Shown here: positions 42,686 to 54,635 of the stretch, piece after piece
Position numbering within the stretch: position 1 is the first letter of the stretch
Layout of the letters: each line of letters starts with the position of its first letter
Source: Actinoplanes oblitus
GTDB taxonomy: Bacteria; Actinomycetota; Actinomycetes; Mycobacteriales; Micromonosporaceae
Direction: 5' to 3'
DNA: 64,000 bases
Assembly (NCBI RefSeq): GCF_030252345.1
Contig: NZ_CP126980.1
Location: 4,541,501 to 4,605,500, forward strand
Position numbers and translations under genes: made by a program
The notes under the pieces: generated by a model
The model's input: the letters and a program-made list of their open reading frames with translations, nothing else
The model's database searches: none
What the model was told of the DNA's origin: nothing

Positions 42686-43803
42686 GACTGCCGTTCGAGG
42701 TTGGCCTGGACCTCGGCGGTCCAGGTCTGGACGGCCCGGGTGGTGTCCACCTCGAACTCGTAGCGGGCCACCATGTCCTCGGTGACGTCCTCGACGTCCA
42801 CGTAGAACTGCTCGTACCACCGGCGCAGCTGGTAGACCGGGCCGTCCTCGGCGCAGAGCAGCGGGTTGTCGATCCGCGACTTGTGCTTCCAGATCTCCAC
42901 GTCCTGCTCGAAGCCGATCCCGATGCTCGTGGCGAACCTGCGGGCGGCCTTCGCGGCCTGCTCGTTGGTGAGACCGGGCAGCCGCTTGACGATGACACCC
43001 CACTGCAGCACGAACGCGTCGGGCGACACCGGGTAGTGGCAGTTGATCAGCACCGACTCGACGTCGATCCCGCGGTAGGTGTTGAACAGATAATCGATCA
43101 TGTACGACGGCCCGTGGTACGCCGCCTCCGAGCGCAGCGTCGCGTCACCCGACTGCTTCGCCGTGCTCGGCACGTCCGGTCGCGGCCGGGTCTGGAGGAA
43201 CTGCGCCGCCACGTGGCCCTCGAGGACGTTCTTGAAGAACGTCGGGAAGGCGAAGTGGATGTAGAAGAAGTGCGCCATGTCGACCACGTTGTCGATCACC
43301 TCGCGGCAGTTGGCGCCGTCGATCCGGATCGAGTCCCAGGTCCAGTCGCTCCACTCGTCGGAGAAGGCGCCCTCGATCCGGGGGATGGTGACGTCCGGCG
43401 GCGGTGGGGCGCCCCGGGGATCGTTCCAGACGAACAGCTGCCGGTTCTCCTCCAGGGTGGGCCAGGACCGGGTGCGGGCGCGTGGCGGGACGCGGTGCGC
43501 GTACGGCACCGCGGCGCAGCGGCCGTCGCCGCGCCAGCGCCAGTCGTGGAACGGGCAGGCGATCTCGTCGCCCTTGACCGTGCCCATCGTCAGGTCGCCG
43601 CCCATGTGCCGGCAGTACCCGTCGAGCACGTGCAGCGCACCCGCCGAGTCGGCGAAGACCACCAGCTTGGTGCCGAACGCCTCGATCGGGTGCGGCCGGC
43701 CGTCCCGGAAGGAGTCGGCCAGGCCCAGGCAGTGCCAGCCCCGGGCGAACCTGATCGGCAGGACCCCGGTGTCGATGGTGCGTGGTGCCGCGCCGTCGGT
43801 CAT
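42682..43803 (-). CDS. kshA: 3-ketosteroid 9-alpha-hydroxylase oxygenase KshA
   Basis: 373 aa Rieske non-haem iron oxygenase. Rieske ligands C64-x-H66 (CRHMGGD) and C83-x2-H86 (CPFHDW); mononuclear iron region DNVVDMAHFFYIHFAFPTFF with H178 and H183. With KshB it hydroxylates 3-ketosteroids at C9; combined with KstD the product breaks open to 3-HSA. The ATG at 43803 lies 33 bp downstream of the perfect KstR box shared with hsaA. Length and motifs fit mycobacterial KshA (about 386 aa). Confidence 0.95.
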   Translation of the reverse strand: MTDGAAPRTIDTGVLPIRFARGWHCLGLADSFRDGRPHPIEAFGTKLVVFADSAGALHVLDGYCRHMGGDLTMGTVKGDEIACPFHDWRWRGDGRCAAVPYAHRVPPRARTRSWPTLEENRQLFVWNDPRGAPPPPDVTIPRIEGAFSDEWSDWTWDSIRIDGANCREVIDNVVDMAHFFYIHFAFPTFFKNVLEGHVAAQFLQTRPRPDVPSTAKQSGDATLRSEAAYHGPSYMIDYLFNTYRGIDVESVLINCHYPVSPDAFVLQWGVIVKRLPGLTNEQAAKAARRFATSIGIGFEQDVEIWKHKSRIDNPLLCAEDGPVYQLRRWYEQFYVDVEDVTEDMVARYEFEVDTTRAVQTWTAEVQANLERQS

Positions 43804-43836
43804 GTCGCTCCCCGAACTCTTCGGTAGCCCACCAAG

Positions 43837-43850
43837 TAGAACGTGTTCTA
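43837..43850. promoter_or_regulatory. Perfect palindromic KstR operator (kshA / hsaA)
   Basis: TAGAACGTGTTCTA is a fully symmetrical 14-bp palindrome and the ideal KstR site. It lies 33 bp from the kshA start and 48 bp from the hsaA start, so it controls both the ksh and the hsaADCB operons. It is probably the tightest site in the window. Confidence 0.92.
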
Positions 43851-43898
43851 GTATAGGGACCGTTCCGTTCGCCGGCCAAGCCGAGGAGTCGTGATCTC

Positions 43899-46759
<2,861 letters not shown>

Positions 46760-46763
<4 letters not shown>

Positions 46764-47410
46764 CCGCCATCCGGGAACGGCTGGACGCCCGCGAGTTCCG
46801 CCGCGTCTTTGGCCACTTCTGCACCGGCGTCACCGTCATCACTACGGCCGGGCCTGTCCGTTCCGGTGGCCCGGCCGGGCCTGTCCGTTCCGGTGGCCCG
46901 GCCGGGTCTGTCCTTTCCGGCGCTCCGGCTGGGGCCGCCTTTTCGGAGGGTCCGGCCGGGTTCGCCTGTCAGGCCTTCGCGCCCCTGTCGCTGGACCCGC
47001 CGCTGGTGCTCTTCTGCCCCCAGGCCGGCTCACGGACCTGGCGGCGGATCCAGCACACCGGCCTGTTCTGCGTCAACGTTCTGGCCGACCACCACGACAC
47101 CCTGTCCCGGGCCTTCGGCACCAGCCGTCCCGACAAGTTCGACGGCGTCGCCTGGTCACCGTCCCCACGCGGCGCCCCCATCCTGCACGGCGCCCTGACC
47201 TGGGCCGAATGCGAGATCGAGGCGGTCCACCCGGGCGGCGACCACGCCATCGTCGTCGGCCGGGTCCTGACCCTCGGCGAATGCCGCGACGGCGACCCCT
47301 TGCTCTTCTTCAAGGGCCGTTACCGGACCGCCGCACCGCCGCCCCCGTCGGCTGCCACCGAGGTGGTGGACACCCTGCTGGCCTGGCCCCGCCACACCGA
47401 CTGGATCTAG
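46760..47410 (+). CDS. hsaB: Flavin reductase HsaB with an in-frame repeat insertion
   Basis: 216 aa, longer than the usual ~190 aa. It supplies reduced flavin to HsaA. The N-terminal MTAIRERLDAREFRRVFGHFCTGVTVITT is typical; then, instead of a few residues before GFACQAFAPLSLDPPLVLFC, there are four units related to GPVRSGGPA (about residues 31-66) encoded by a 27-bp minisatellite. The core reductase motifs after it (GLFCVNVLADHH, GRVLTLGE) are intact, so the protein may still work. The stop codon TAG lies in a CTAG site directly abutting an IS remnant, hinting that the C-terminus could have been set by the insertion; DTLLAWPRHTDWI nevertheless looks like a natural end. Confidence 0.88.
46850..46957 (+). 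repeat. 27-bp minisatellite (4 units) inside hsaB
   Basis: Four head-to-tail 27-bp units; the first two are identical and the third and fourth progressively diverged. Unit length is a multiple of three, so the frame is kept. The gradient of identity suggests recent duplication of the first unit. Confidence 0.88.
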
Positions 47411-47704
47411 TACTGCAACGGCAGCTGTAGTTCATGTTCGTTCGCGCCGACTGGCGCTCTCGAGCATTAGTCGGGCGTGGTTTACGTTGACGTCGAATTT
47501 CGGCGTGATGAGCTGGATGGTTTGCTGGCCCGGATCGGCGTGCGTTTTAGCAGGTCAGAACCGCGGGTGCGGGTCCGCCGCTACGTGGGTGGGCTGGTGG
47601 CCGGGCTGGAACGCAAGAACGGCTGGACCCTGGCCGAGCACGCCGGTGAGGTACGCCCGGACGGGATGCAGCGGCTGCTGCGCCAGGCTGACCGGTGTCC
47701 TCTG
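47411..47704 (+). mobile_element. Truncated IS701-family element (left end and transposase N-terminus)
   Basis: Begins at TACTGCAACGGCAGCTGTAG right after a CTAG (47407-47410), which fits the end and the CTAG-type target of actinobacterial IS701-like elements. An ORF from 47477 reads RFSRSEPRVRVRRYVGGLVA and then LERKNGWTLAEHAGEVRPDG, QRLLRQAD: the N-terminal segment of IS701-family transposases. The catalytic part and right end are deleted and the remnant abuts the 3' end of the oxidoreductase gene. It is not functional. Confidence 0.75.
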
Positions 47705-48628
47705 TTAAGGGGTCAGGATGGTCTTGCCGCGGAGGCGGCCGGCTTCCGCGTCGCGATGGACTGAGGCGAGGTCGGCCAACGGGCGGGAGTCAGCGATGTC
47801 GACCCGCACGGCGTTCGAGTCAATGAGGTGCACCAGTGCCTGGAGCTGGCGGACGTCGTTTCGCGCGATGAAGGTCATGGCCTTGACCGCGGCGTGGGTC
47901 GGCGGCTCGATCGGATTCGTGATCGACAGGATGGTTCCGTCCGGCCGGAGCGTGGACAGTAGGCCCGCAGAGGCGCCAGGGTTCAGCGGGACCAGGTTGA
48001 GGATCACGTCGACTGGCTTGTCGAGGGCCTCACCGAGGACGGACGCCGTGTAGTCGATGATGTGGTCGGCGCCCAGCTCGCGGACCGCGTGGGTACTTCG
48101 TGGACTTGCCGTGGCGACGACGTACGCCCCCGCATGCTTGGCCAGTTGGACGGCGAAGCCTCCGACGCCGCCGCCGGCACCGTTGACCAGGACTCGTTGC
48201 CCGGGGGTGATGCGGGCATGCTCGTACACCGCCTGCCACGCCGTCAGCCCCGCGACCGGGAGGGCACCGGCATGTGGCAGGGGGATGGTCGTCGGCGCCC
48301 GAACAAGGTTGGCCGTGTCGGCGATGACGTACTCGGCGGCCGCCCCGCCCGTATCGAGTCGACCGACGACCGGGTCGCCCTCGGAGAAGGCGTCAACGTG
48401 CGCTCCGGTCGCCTCGACCGTCCCCGCGACATCCCAGCCCAGTGTGTAGGGAAGATCGACAGGAAGCACCGTGCGTAGGTACCCGGACCGTAATCCGGAC
48501 TCGGACGGATTGAAGGACGTGGCCGCAACCCGGATCAACACCTGCTGCGGCCCGGGTGCTTGGCGCGGGACTTCTTCGTACCGGATGACGGAAGCGTCGC
48601 CGTACTCGTGTATGCGTGCAGCTCTCAC
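47705..48628 (-). CDS. NADP-dependent quinone oxidoreductase (zinc-free MDR family)
   Basis: 307 aa. MDR start MRAARIHEYGDASVIRYEEV, DVAGTVEATGAHVDAFSEGD, NAD(P) motif VNGAGGGVGGFAVQLAKHAGAYV (AxGGVG) and C-terminal GKTILTP. No structural-zinc cysteine cluster, so it belongs to the quinone reductase branch that acts on enones/quinones with NADPH. The start is a GTG at 48628. It is divergent from an AraC-type regulator, its likely controller. The 3' end meets an IS remnant. Confidence 0.88.
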   Translation of the reverse strand: MRAARIHEYGDASVIRYEEVPRQAPGPQQVLIRVAATSFNPSESGLRSGYLRTVLPVDLPYTLGWDVAGTVEATGAHVDAFSEGDPVVGRLDTGGAAAEYVIADTANLVRAPTTIPLPHAGALPVAGLTAWQAVYEHARITPGQRVLVNGAGGGVGGFAVQLAKHAGAYVVATASPRSTHAVRELGADHIIDYTASVLGEALDKPVDVILNLVPLNPGASAGLLSTLRPDGTILSITNPIEPPTHAAVKAMTFIARNDVRQLQALVHLIDSNAVRVDIADSRPLADLASVHRDAEAGRLRGKTILTP

Positions 48629-48716
48629 ATAACCAAACTATGCGGAGCCGAGTAGCCGACCCATGCGCGAGAAGCGCCTCTGCATACTCGATCGTCTTAC
48701 ATGAAAGACTGATCCC

Positions 48717-49652
48717 GTGGATGTCCTGAGTGCGATCGTCGCCGCCCTGCGTACCGGCCGACCGAGATCCGCACGGGTTGCCTGGTCGGCGCCGTGGCAT
48801 CAACAATTCGCACCGGTCCCCGGCGCCGTCGGCGTCCAGGTCCTCCTGCAGGGGCCCTGCTGGTTGATCGCTGCCAACGCCAAACCCATGCCGCTAGCCG
48901 TGGGCGATGTGCTGTTCAGCCACGGCGGACACGGCTACGCACTGGCGGACAGCCCGGCAAGCCCGCCCATCGGTCCGGCGTGCGGCCCTGAGGACATCAA
49001 GACCTTGGACCAATACATCAACCACGTGGTCGACTACGGCAGCGAGGCTGCCGGACCCGTCACGGTTACTCTCTGCGGCGCCTACGAACTCGACTCGTCA
49101 CGCACGCATCCCCTGCTCAACGCGCTGCCCCCACTCGCTCACCTGCCCGTTCACCTAGGGCGACACGCCGAACTGCGTACCGCCGTCGACCTGCTCGGCT
49201 CAGAACTGGAGTCACCACGGCTGGGCGTGGACGCCATCGTTCCGGCGCTGCTCGACGTCGTGCTGCTGTATGTCCTGCGAGCATGGTTCGACGAGCAGCC
49301 CACCCAGGCAACAGGCTGGATCGCCGCGCTCCACGACCCCGCGACCGTCGCCGCACTGCACGCCATGCACCGTGACCCCGCCCGTCCCTGGACCGTCGCA
49401 GCACTCGCCGCCAGGAGCGGGCTGTCTCGGGCCGCGTTCGCTCGCCGCTTCACCGCCCTGATCGGCCAGCCCCCGATGAGCTACCTGACCTGGTGGCGCA
49501 TGAGCACCGCCGCCGGGCTGCTGCAAGAGTCTGACGCCCCCTTGCACGCGATCGCCGCCAAGGTCGGATACACATCGGAGTTCGCGTTCGCCAATGCCTT
49601 CAAGCGCGAGTTCGGTACCGCCCCAGGCCGGTACCGAACTCGGCAATCTTGA
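48717..49652 (+). CDS. AraC-family regulator (cupin-type sensor)
   Basis: 311 aa from a GTG at 48717. The N-terminal ~180 aa is the 'cupin_6' type sensor (WHQQFAPVPGAVGVQVLLQG, DVLFSHGGHGYALAD). The C-terminal two HTH motifs are clear: WTVAALAARSGLSRAAFARRFTALIGQPPMSYL and LHAIAAKVGYTSEFAFANAFKREFGTAPGRYR. It is probably the regulator of the divergent quinone oxidoreductase; the 88-bp gap contains GTCTT-x6-AAGAC, a possible site. Confidence 0.88.
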   Translation: MDVLSAIVAALRTGRPRSARVAWSAPWHQQFAPVPGAVGVQVLLQGPCWLIAANAKPMPLAVGDVLFSHGGHGYALADSPASPPIGPACGPEDIKTLDQYINHVVDYGSEAAGPVTVTLCGAYELDSSRTHPLLNALPPLAHLPVHLGRHAELRTAVDLLGSELESPRLGVDAIVPALLDVVLLYVLRAWFDEQPTQATGWIAALHDPATVAALHAMHRDPARPWTVAALAARSGLSRAAFARRFTALIGQPPMSYLTWWRMSTAAGLLQESDAPLHAIAAKVGYTSEFAFANAFKREFGTAPGRYRTRQS

Positions 49653-49898
49653 TCCGCGATCATCCGCTCCTGCGCGCTACAGCAAAGTGACCGGATATGT
49701 ACTTGTGCAGAGAACCTCGGACATCGACAACTCGTGCCGCCCACCGTCGTGAACGAGGCGGGCGATGGTGACCCGCGACTGCTTCCGCCGTCAGCTGTGC
49801 GGCGGGCGCGAGCCGGCCGATGACTGCGGATCGGCTGGGCTTCTGGGCGATGGGAGTGAGGCACGGGAGGAAGGGCGCCGTCACGGCGAGTCAGGCGG

Positions 49899-50954
49899 TC
49901 AGAAGATGAAGTAGCTATAGCTGTAGGGACGGCCTCGGTCGTAGATGGCACGCAACCGTGGCTGCCTGACCTCAGGCAGTCGGGCCAGAACGCGAAGGAA
50001 GATCTGGCGGTCTGGCTCGAATCGGTGACCCGGGAGCAGCGCCGGCAGGGCCTCCGGCGGGATCGGGACCGACCGCCCGACCGGCTTCGAGGTTCGGTGG
50101 AAGGCGAGGTGTCGCCAGGCATCCCAGGCCAGCGGGACCGGCTTCACCGGCGGGGCCACCGGCCAGAGCTCACCGGTATGCGGGTGTTCCGGGAGCAGAG
50201 CGAAGTCGCCGCCAACGTCCGGAAGGCCGGGCCCGGCCAGGACCAGAGCGCGCCGCGGCCCCGTGCCGACCGGGCCGACGAGACGGTCGAGAGCGGGCTG
50301 GAAGACCTCAGCGACCTGTTGATCCGGGATCACGACCGGTTCGCCGCCCGAGGCAGCCAGCAAATGCGCCAGCGCCGAGGCGGCGGCGGCCGCCCACATC
50401 GGGTGCCAGCCACCGTCCGGTTCGGTCGGCGGGATCCCGAGCCGCTGATCGATCAGGTTTGCCCAGTCGAGCACCGGGTGCGGGCCGGGACCGTCTTCGA
50501 TCACGCGGGTGGTCAGCGGGTCCAGCCAGACCGCCTGCCGCAGGCCGCAGTCGTCGATCCGGACGGCCACCGGCGTGCCGCAGGCGACGCAGATCATGTT
50601 GGGCTCGCCGCCGTCGAGGCCACAGCACGCGAAGTCGCCGGCCAGCTCCGGATCGATGACGGCGCCGCGGACGTCCCCCGGGGCAAGCAACACACGGCCG
50701 ACCGGCCCGGTGGAGATGCCGAACCGCGGCGCGTACCAGCCGAGCGCCTCGGCTTCGCCGGCTTCGAGGTCGGCCCAGCGGCGCCACGGCGCACCGAAGG
50801 GCAGCGGATCCACCGCGAACGTGCCCGGCTCCAGTGCCGAGGCCAGCGATCCCGGCCCGTTCCCGTACTTCTGGTTCGCGTGGACCGGAAGAGCCACCCG
50901 CGACACCGGAACCGTCAACGTCGCGTCGCAGCCCCGGCAGCCGAAAACCGTCAT
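49899..50954 (-). CDS. Hypothetical protein with zinc-finger-like cysteine pairs
   Basis: 351 aa. N-terminus FGCRGCDATL (CxxC), and a second cluster CCGLDGGEPNMICVACG in the middle, which may together bind zinc. The rest is alpha/beta with no signal peptide or helix. Similar uncharacterised proteins occur widely in Streptomyces and relatives. The C-terminus is unusual: RPYSYSYFIF. It stands alone, between the AraC regulator and the divergent MOSC gene. No function is assigned. Confidence 0.7.
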   Translation of the reverse strand: MTVFGCRGCDATLTVPVSRVALPVHANQKYGNGPGSLASALEPGTFAVDPLPFGAPWRRWADLEAGEAEALGWYAPRFGISTGPVGRVLLAPGDVRGAVIDPELAGDFACCGLDGGEPNMICVACGTPVAVRIDDCGLRQAVWLDPLTTRVIEDGPGPHPVLDWANLIDQRLGIPPTEPDGGWHPMWAAAAASALAHLLAASGGEPVVIPDQQVAEVFQPALDRLVGPVGTGPRRALVLAGPGLPDVGGDFALLPEHPHTGELWPVAPPVKPVPLAWDAWRHLAFHRTSKPVGRSVPIPPEALPALLPGHRFEPDRQIFLRVLARLPEVRQPRLRAIYDRGRPYSYSYFIF

Positions 50955-51067
50955 GAATCCCCCGTGCGTCGACTGAAGTCGGCTACATCATCGGTCCAGC
51001 CGCGGACCGCCGCCACTGGTCGGAAACGCGGTGGACGCCGGTTGCGGGCGTACGGCAGAGTCGACCC

Positions 51068-51643
51068 GTGACCGACTCCATTGCCGTACGCCACCGTTCG
51101 CTGGATGAGATCGTGGAAGGCCTCGACGTCGTGCGGCAGTCCCCGCAGGGCGTCGGCACCCTGGCGCTCGCCGTGCGCCGGCCGGCCGACGGCGAACGCG
51201 AGGTGCTGGCCCGCGCCGAGCTCGACACCCGCCTCGGGCTGGTCGGCGACAACTGGAGCCAGCGGCCCTGCAAGCGGACGGCCGACCTCTCCCCGCACCC
51301 GGACATGCAGCTGAACGTGATGAACGCCCGCTACATCGAGCTGATCGCCGGCCCCGACCGGGATGCCTGGGCGCTCGCCGGTGACCAGCTCTACGTCGAC
51401 CTCGACCTGAGCGAGGACGCCTTGCCGGCCGGTTCCCGGCTGGCGATCGGCGACCGGGCCGTGATCGAGGTGACCGACCAGCCGCACACCGGCTGCGCGA
51501 AGTTCGCCGCCCGGTTCGGGCGGGACGCGCACAAGCTGGTGTGGACCGACGAGGGCCGCCGGCTGCGGCTGCGCGGCCTCAACGCCCGGGTGATCGTCGG
51601 CGCGCCGATCGAGCCGGGCGACGCCGTGCGCCGGCTCGCCTGA
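51068..51643 (+). CDS. MOSC-domain protein
   Basis: 191 aa from a GTG at 51068. LDTRLGLVGDNW, MQLNVMNARYIELIAG and ITDQPHTGCAKF-like (VTDQPHTGCAKFAARFG) segments correspond to the MOSC beta-barrel with its conserved cysteine, as in molybdenum-cofactor sulfurase C-terminal domains and YiiM-like proteins. It may handle sulfur or reduce N-hydroxylated compounds. It is convergent with the fadE33 operon end; there is no sign that it belongs to the steroid set. Confidence 0.82.
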   Translation: MTDSIAVRHRSLDEIVEGLDVVRQSPQGVGTLALAVRRPADGEREVLARAELDTRLGLVGDNWSQRPCKRTADLSPHPDMQLNVMNARYIELIAGPDRDAWALAGDQLYVDLDLSEDALPAGSRLAIGDRAVIEVTDQPHTGCAKFAARFGRDAHKLVWTDEGRRLRLRGLNARVIVGAPIEPGDAVRRLA

Positions 51644-51655
51644 GACGACGGCGGG

Positions 51656-52597
51656 TCAGGGCAGCAGCGTCGCGGCGAGCCGGTCGAGGTGGGTGGCCGG
51701 CGCGCCGAACAGCTGCGCGTCGGCGTGGGCGCGCCGCAGGTAGCGGTGGGCGTCGTGCTCCCACGTGATGGCGATGCCGCCGTGCATCTGAACCATCTCG
51801 GCGACGATCGCCTGGAACACCTCCGAGCAGTGCACCCTGGCCATCGCGGCCAGGGCGGGGGCATCGGGCGCGTCGGCGGCCAAGGCTTCGGCGGCGGTCC
51901 AGGACGCGGTGGTCGCGGTTTCCAGATCGAGGTACGCCTCGGCCAGCCGGTGCTGGATCACCTGGAACGAGCCGATCGGACGGCCGAACTGGATCCGCTG
52001 CCGCACGTAGGCGTGGGTCAGCTCGAACGCCCGGGACGCGGCGCCGACCTGCTCGGCGCTCAGGGCCACGCAGGCCAGGTCGCGCAGCCACGACTGCAGT
52101 CCGGGGGAGCTGCCCAGGTGCCGGGCCGGCGCGTCGGGCCGGCGGACCACGCTCAGCGGCCGGGTGGGATCGAGCACGTCGCAAGGGCGCAGGGCGACGT
52201 CGGCCGCGGCCACCTCCGACAGCTCGTCCCCGTCGACCACCAGCACGATGTCGGCCGACGCGGCGTCGAGGACCCGATCGCCGGCGAACAGCACCGTGGC
52301 GACGCGGTCGCCGGCGCACAGCGACGGCACCAGGCCGGTGGCGCCGACCCGCAGCAGGGCCTGCGTGGCCAGCACCGCGCTGCCCAGCATCGGCGACGGC
52401 GTGAGCTGCCGGGCCAGCTCGGCGAGCACCACGTGCGACTCCAGCAGGGTGGCGTCGGCACCGCCGCACGACGATGGGACCGCCAGACCGGCCACCCCGA
52501 TCTCCTTGCACAGCCTCGGCCACAGTGGATCGGGACGAGACGCCAGCAGCTTGCGTACGGCGTCGCGCAGCGCCCGGCGTTCCTCGGTCAGTTCCAT
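51656..52597 (-). CDS. fadE33: Acyl-CoA dehydrogenase subunit FadE33-like
   Basis: 313 aa short acyl-CoA dehydrogenase subunit (Mtb FadE33 about 318 aa). Start MELTEERRALRDAV at ATG 52597, a 10-bp overlap with the previous gene. Motifs RQRIQFGRPIGSFQVIQHRLAEAY and VQMHGGIAITWEHDAHRYLRRA. Last gene of the fadD3-ech-fadE31-fadE32-fadE33 operon behind a KstR2 box. In Mycobacterium FadE32/FadE33 belong to the KstR2 regulon for C/D-ring (HIP) degradation and probably pair as a heteromer. Number assignment is from gene order. Confidence 0.83.
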   Translation of the reverse strand: MELTEERRALRDAVRKLLASRPDPLWPRLCKEIGVAGLAVPSSCGGADATLLESHVVLAELARQLTPSPMLGSAVLATQALLRVGATGLVPSLCAGDRVATVLFAGDRVLDAASADIVLVVDGDELSEVAAADVALRPCDVLDPTRPLSVVRRPDAPARHLGSSPGLQSWLRDLACVALSAEQVGAASRAFELTHAYVRQRIQFGRPIGSFQVIQHRLAEAYLDLETATTASWTAAEALAADAPDAPALAAMARVHCSEVFQAIVAEMVQMHGGIAITWEHDAHRYLRRAHADAQLFGAPATHLDRLAATLLP

Positions 52598-53559
52598 CGG
52601 TCCCCCTCGGCCAGTTCCGCCATCAGTCGCGCCCGGTGGCCGGCCGGGGTGCCCCAGGACAGGCTCAGCGCGCGCACCTTGGTCAGCCAGCGGCCCAGTC
52701 CGTGCTCCTGCGTGTAGCCGATCGCGCCGTGCACCTGCAGCGCCGTGCGGGCGGCCCGGTTCGCGGCGTCCGAGCAGGCCACCTTCGCTGCCGAGACGTC
52801 CCGGGCGGTCATCGTCACCGCGGCGGCGTAGAGCAGTGGCCGGGCGAACTCCAGTCCGACAGCGACGTCGGCGAGCCGGTGCCGGACGGCCTGGAACCGG
52901 CCGATCGGGCCGCCGAACTGGGTCCTGGTGCGGGCGTGCGCGGTGGCCGCGTCGAGCAGTGCGCGGCCGGCGCCGAGCAGTTGCGCGGCACAGACCAGCG
53001 CGCCGAGATCGAGCGCCCGGGCGATCGCCGGGCAGTCCCGGGCCGGGCCGGCCGGGGACACCTCGAACAGCCGCCGGGCCCGGTCCAGCGATGGCTTCGA
53101 GGCGCCCGCGCGGGCCGGGCCGACAGTGCCCCGATCGGCGAGAAGGACCACACCGGCGGCGTCCGCGTCGAGGGCGTAGGGCAGCCACGGCGGCGCGGCG
53201 AGCGTACCCAAGATCTTTCCCTCGGCCAGTGCGGGCAGCCATCTGCCGGGCTCGTCGAGGGCGGCCAGCAGGGTGGGCACGGCGGCGAGCGTCTCGGCGA
53301 CCGGGCCGGGCACCGCGTGCCGGCCCAGCTCCTCGGCGACGACGACCAGGTCGGCCGGGCCGGCGGCCAGACCGCCGCAGCCGGCCGGCACGGCGAGCGC
53401 TGTCACCCCGAGCTCGGCCAGCCGCGACCAGAGCCGCCGGCCGGGACCGTGGTCACCGCCGGCCCAGGCGTCGGCGGCGGCCGGCACCCGCGCCGCGAGC
53501 AGCATGTTGTGCAGCCCGGCGGCGAACGCCGCCTGTTCCGGTGCCGGGGTCAGGTTCAT
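52588..53559 (-). CDS. fadE32: Acyl-CoA dehydrogenase subunit FadE32-like
   Basis: 323 aa. ATG 53559 overlaps the fadE31 stop. Contains RTRTQFGGPIGRFQAVRHRLADVAV and LQVHGAIGYTQEHGLGRWLTK at the C-terminus, but the N-terminal half is weakly conserved, as in the non-catalytic or partner subunits of actinobacterial heteromeric steroid dehydrogenases. Expected to associate with FadE33 or FadE31 on HIP-CoA intermediates. Assignment by gene order and length (Mtb about 320 aa). Confidence 0.83.
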   Translation of the reverse strand: MNLTPAPEQAAFAAGLHNMLLAARVPAAADAWAGGDHGPGRRLWSRLAELGVTALAVPAGCGGLAAGPADLVVVAEELGRHAVPGPVAETLAAVPTLLAALDEPGRWLPALAEGKILGTLAAPPWLPYALDADAAGVVLLADRGTVGPARAGASKPSLDRARRLFEVSPAGPARDCPAIARALDLGALVCAAQLLGAGRALLDAATAHARTRTQFGGPIGRFQAVRHRLADVAVGLEFARPLLYAAAVTMTARDVSAAKVACSDAANRAARTALQVHGAIGYTQEHGLGRWLTKVRALSLSWGTPAGHRARLMAELAEGDRWN

Positions 53560-54635
53560 CGGGGCAGGCCCAGCACCCGGGTGGCGACGATGTCGCGCTG
53601 GATCTCGTTGGTGCCCGCGTAGATCGGGCCGGCCAGCGCGAACAGATAGCCGGCGGTCCACGAGTCGTCGGTCTCGGCGTGCGGGCCGAGCAGGTCCAGG
53701 GCGGTCTCGTGCACCGTCAGGTCCATCTCCGACCAGAACAGCTTGGTCATGCTGGGGGAGCAGGGCACCCCGGCGAAGGCGTGCGCCCGGTACGCCCGGG
53801 CGGCGATCCACGCGTCGGCCACCCGGTCGCGCAGGGCCGGGTCGCCGGTCTCCTGCCACAGCGTGACCAGCCGGCGCGCGGCCGCGGTGAACCGCCCCGG
53901 GCCGCGCAGGCCCACCCCGCGCTCGTGCCCGGCGGTGCGCATCGCCACCCGCCAGCCGTCGCCCGGGTCGCCGAGCACGTCGGCGTCCGGCACGAACACG
54001 TCGTCCAGGAAGATCTCGGCGAAGCCGGGACGGCCGTCCAGCTGCCGGATCGGCCGCACGGTGACGCCCGGCGCCCGCAGGTCGAACAGCACGTAGGTCA
54101 GCGCCGACGGGCCGGTGCGGAACAGCCCGAACGCCCGGTCCGCGACCACCGCGCGGGAACTCCACGTCTTCTGCCCGGACAGCAGCCAGCCGCCGTCGGC
54201 GCGGACCGCGCGGGACCGGATGGCGGCGAGGTCGCTCCCCGCCTCCGGCTCCGACCAGGCCTGCGCCCACACCTGCTCACCGCGGGCCATCGGCGGCAGG
54301 ATCCGTGCGCACTGTGCGGCGGTGCCGTGCGCGAGCAGCGTCGGGGCCAGCAGGAACAGGCCGTTCTGCCCGATCCGCACCGGTGCGCCGGCGGCGTGGT
54401 ACTCCTCGTCGAACAGCAGCCCGTGCAGCGCCGGGGCGGCCCGGCCGCCGTACCGCGAAGGCCAGCAGACCACCGCCAGGCCGGCGTCGGCGAGCCGGCG
54501 CTCCCACGCCCGGTGCGCCGCGGCGCCGGCCGGGGTGTTCACCTCGGGCAGCGGCTCGGCGGGGACGTTCGCGGCGAGCCAGGCGCGCACCTCGTCGCGG
54601 AACGCCTCGGCCTCGGGCGGCAGGTCGAGGTTCAC
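53556..54635 (-). CDS. fadE31: Acyl-CoA dehydrogenase FadE31-like
   Basis: 359 aa from a GTG at 54635 that overlaps the hydratase stop (GTGA). Full-length acyl-CoA dehydrogenase: WAQAWSEPEAGSDLAAIRSRAV in the beta domain, LSGQKTWSSRAVVADR, and AGPIYAGTNEIQRDIVATRVLGLPR at the C-terminus. It is one of three consecutive dehydrogenase genes in the operon, probably the one with complete flavin contacts. Acts on CoA esters derived from HIP. Confidence 0.85.
   Translation of the reverse strand: MNLDLPPEAEAFRDEVRAWLAANVPAEPLPEVNTPAGAAAHRAWERRLADAGLAVVCWPSRYGGRAAPALHGLLFDEEYHAAGAPVRIGQNGLFLLAPTLLAHGTAAQCARILPPMARGEQVWAQAWSEPEAGSDLAAIRSRAVRADGGWLLSGQKTWSSRAVVADRAFGLFRTGPSALTYVLFDLRAPGVTVRPIRQLDGRPGFAEIFLDDVFVPDADVLGDPGDGWRVAMRTAGHERGVGLRGPGRFTAAARRLVTLWQETGDPALRDRVADAWIAARAYRAHAFAGVPCSPSMTKLFWSEMDLTVHETALDLLGPHAETDDSWTAGYLFALAGPIYAGTNEIQRDIVATRVLGLPR

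Noticed and set aside
48629..48716. GTCTT-x6-AAGAC as a definite AraC operator
   Set aside because: Only 5-bp arms; noted in the regulator entry as a possibility but too short to call.
49660..49884. 74-codon minus-strand ORF behind the AraC gene
   Set aside because: Composition looks random and there is no start-site signal or family resemblance.
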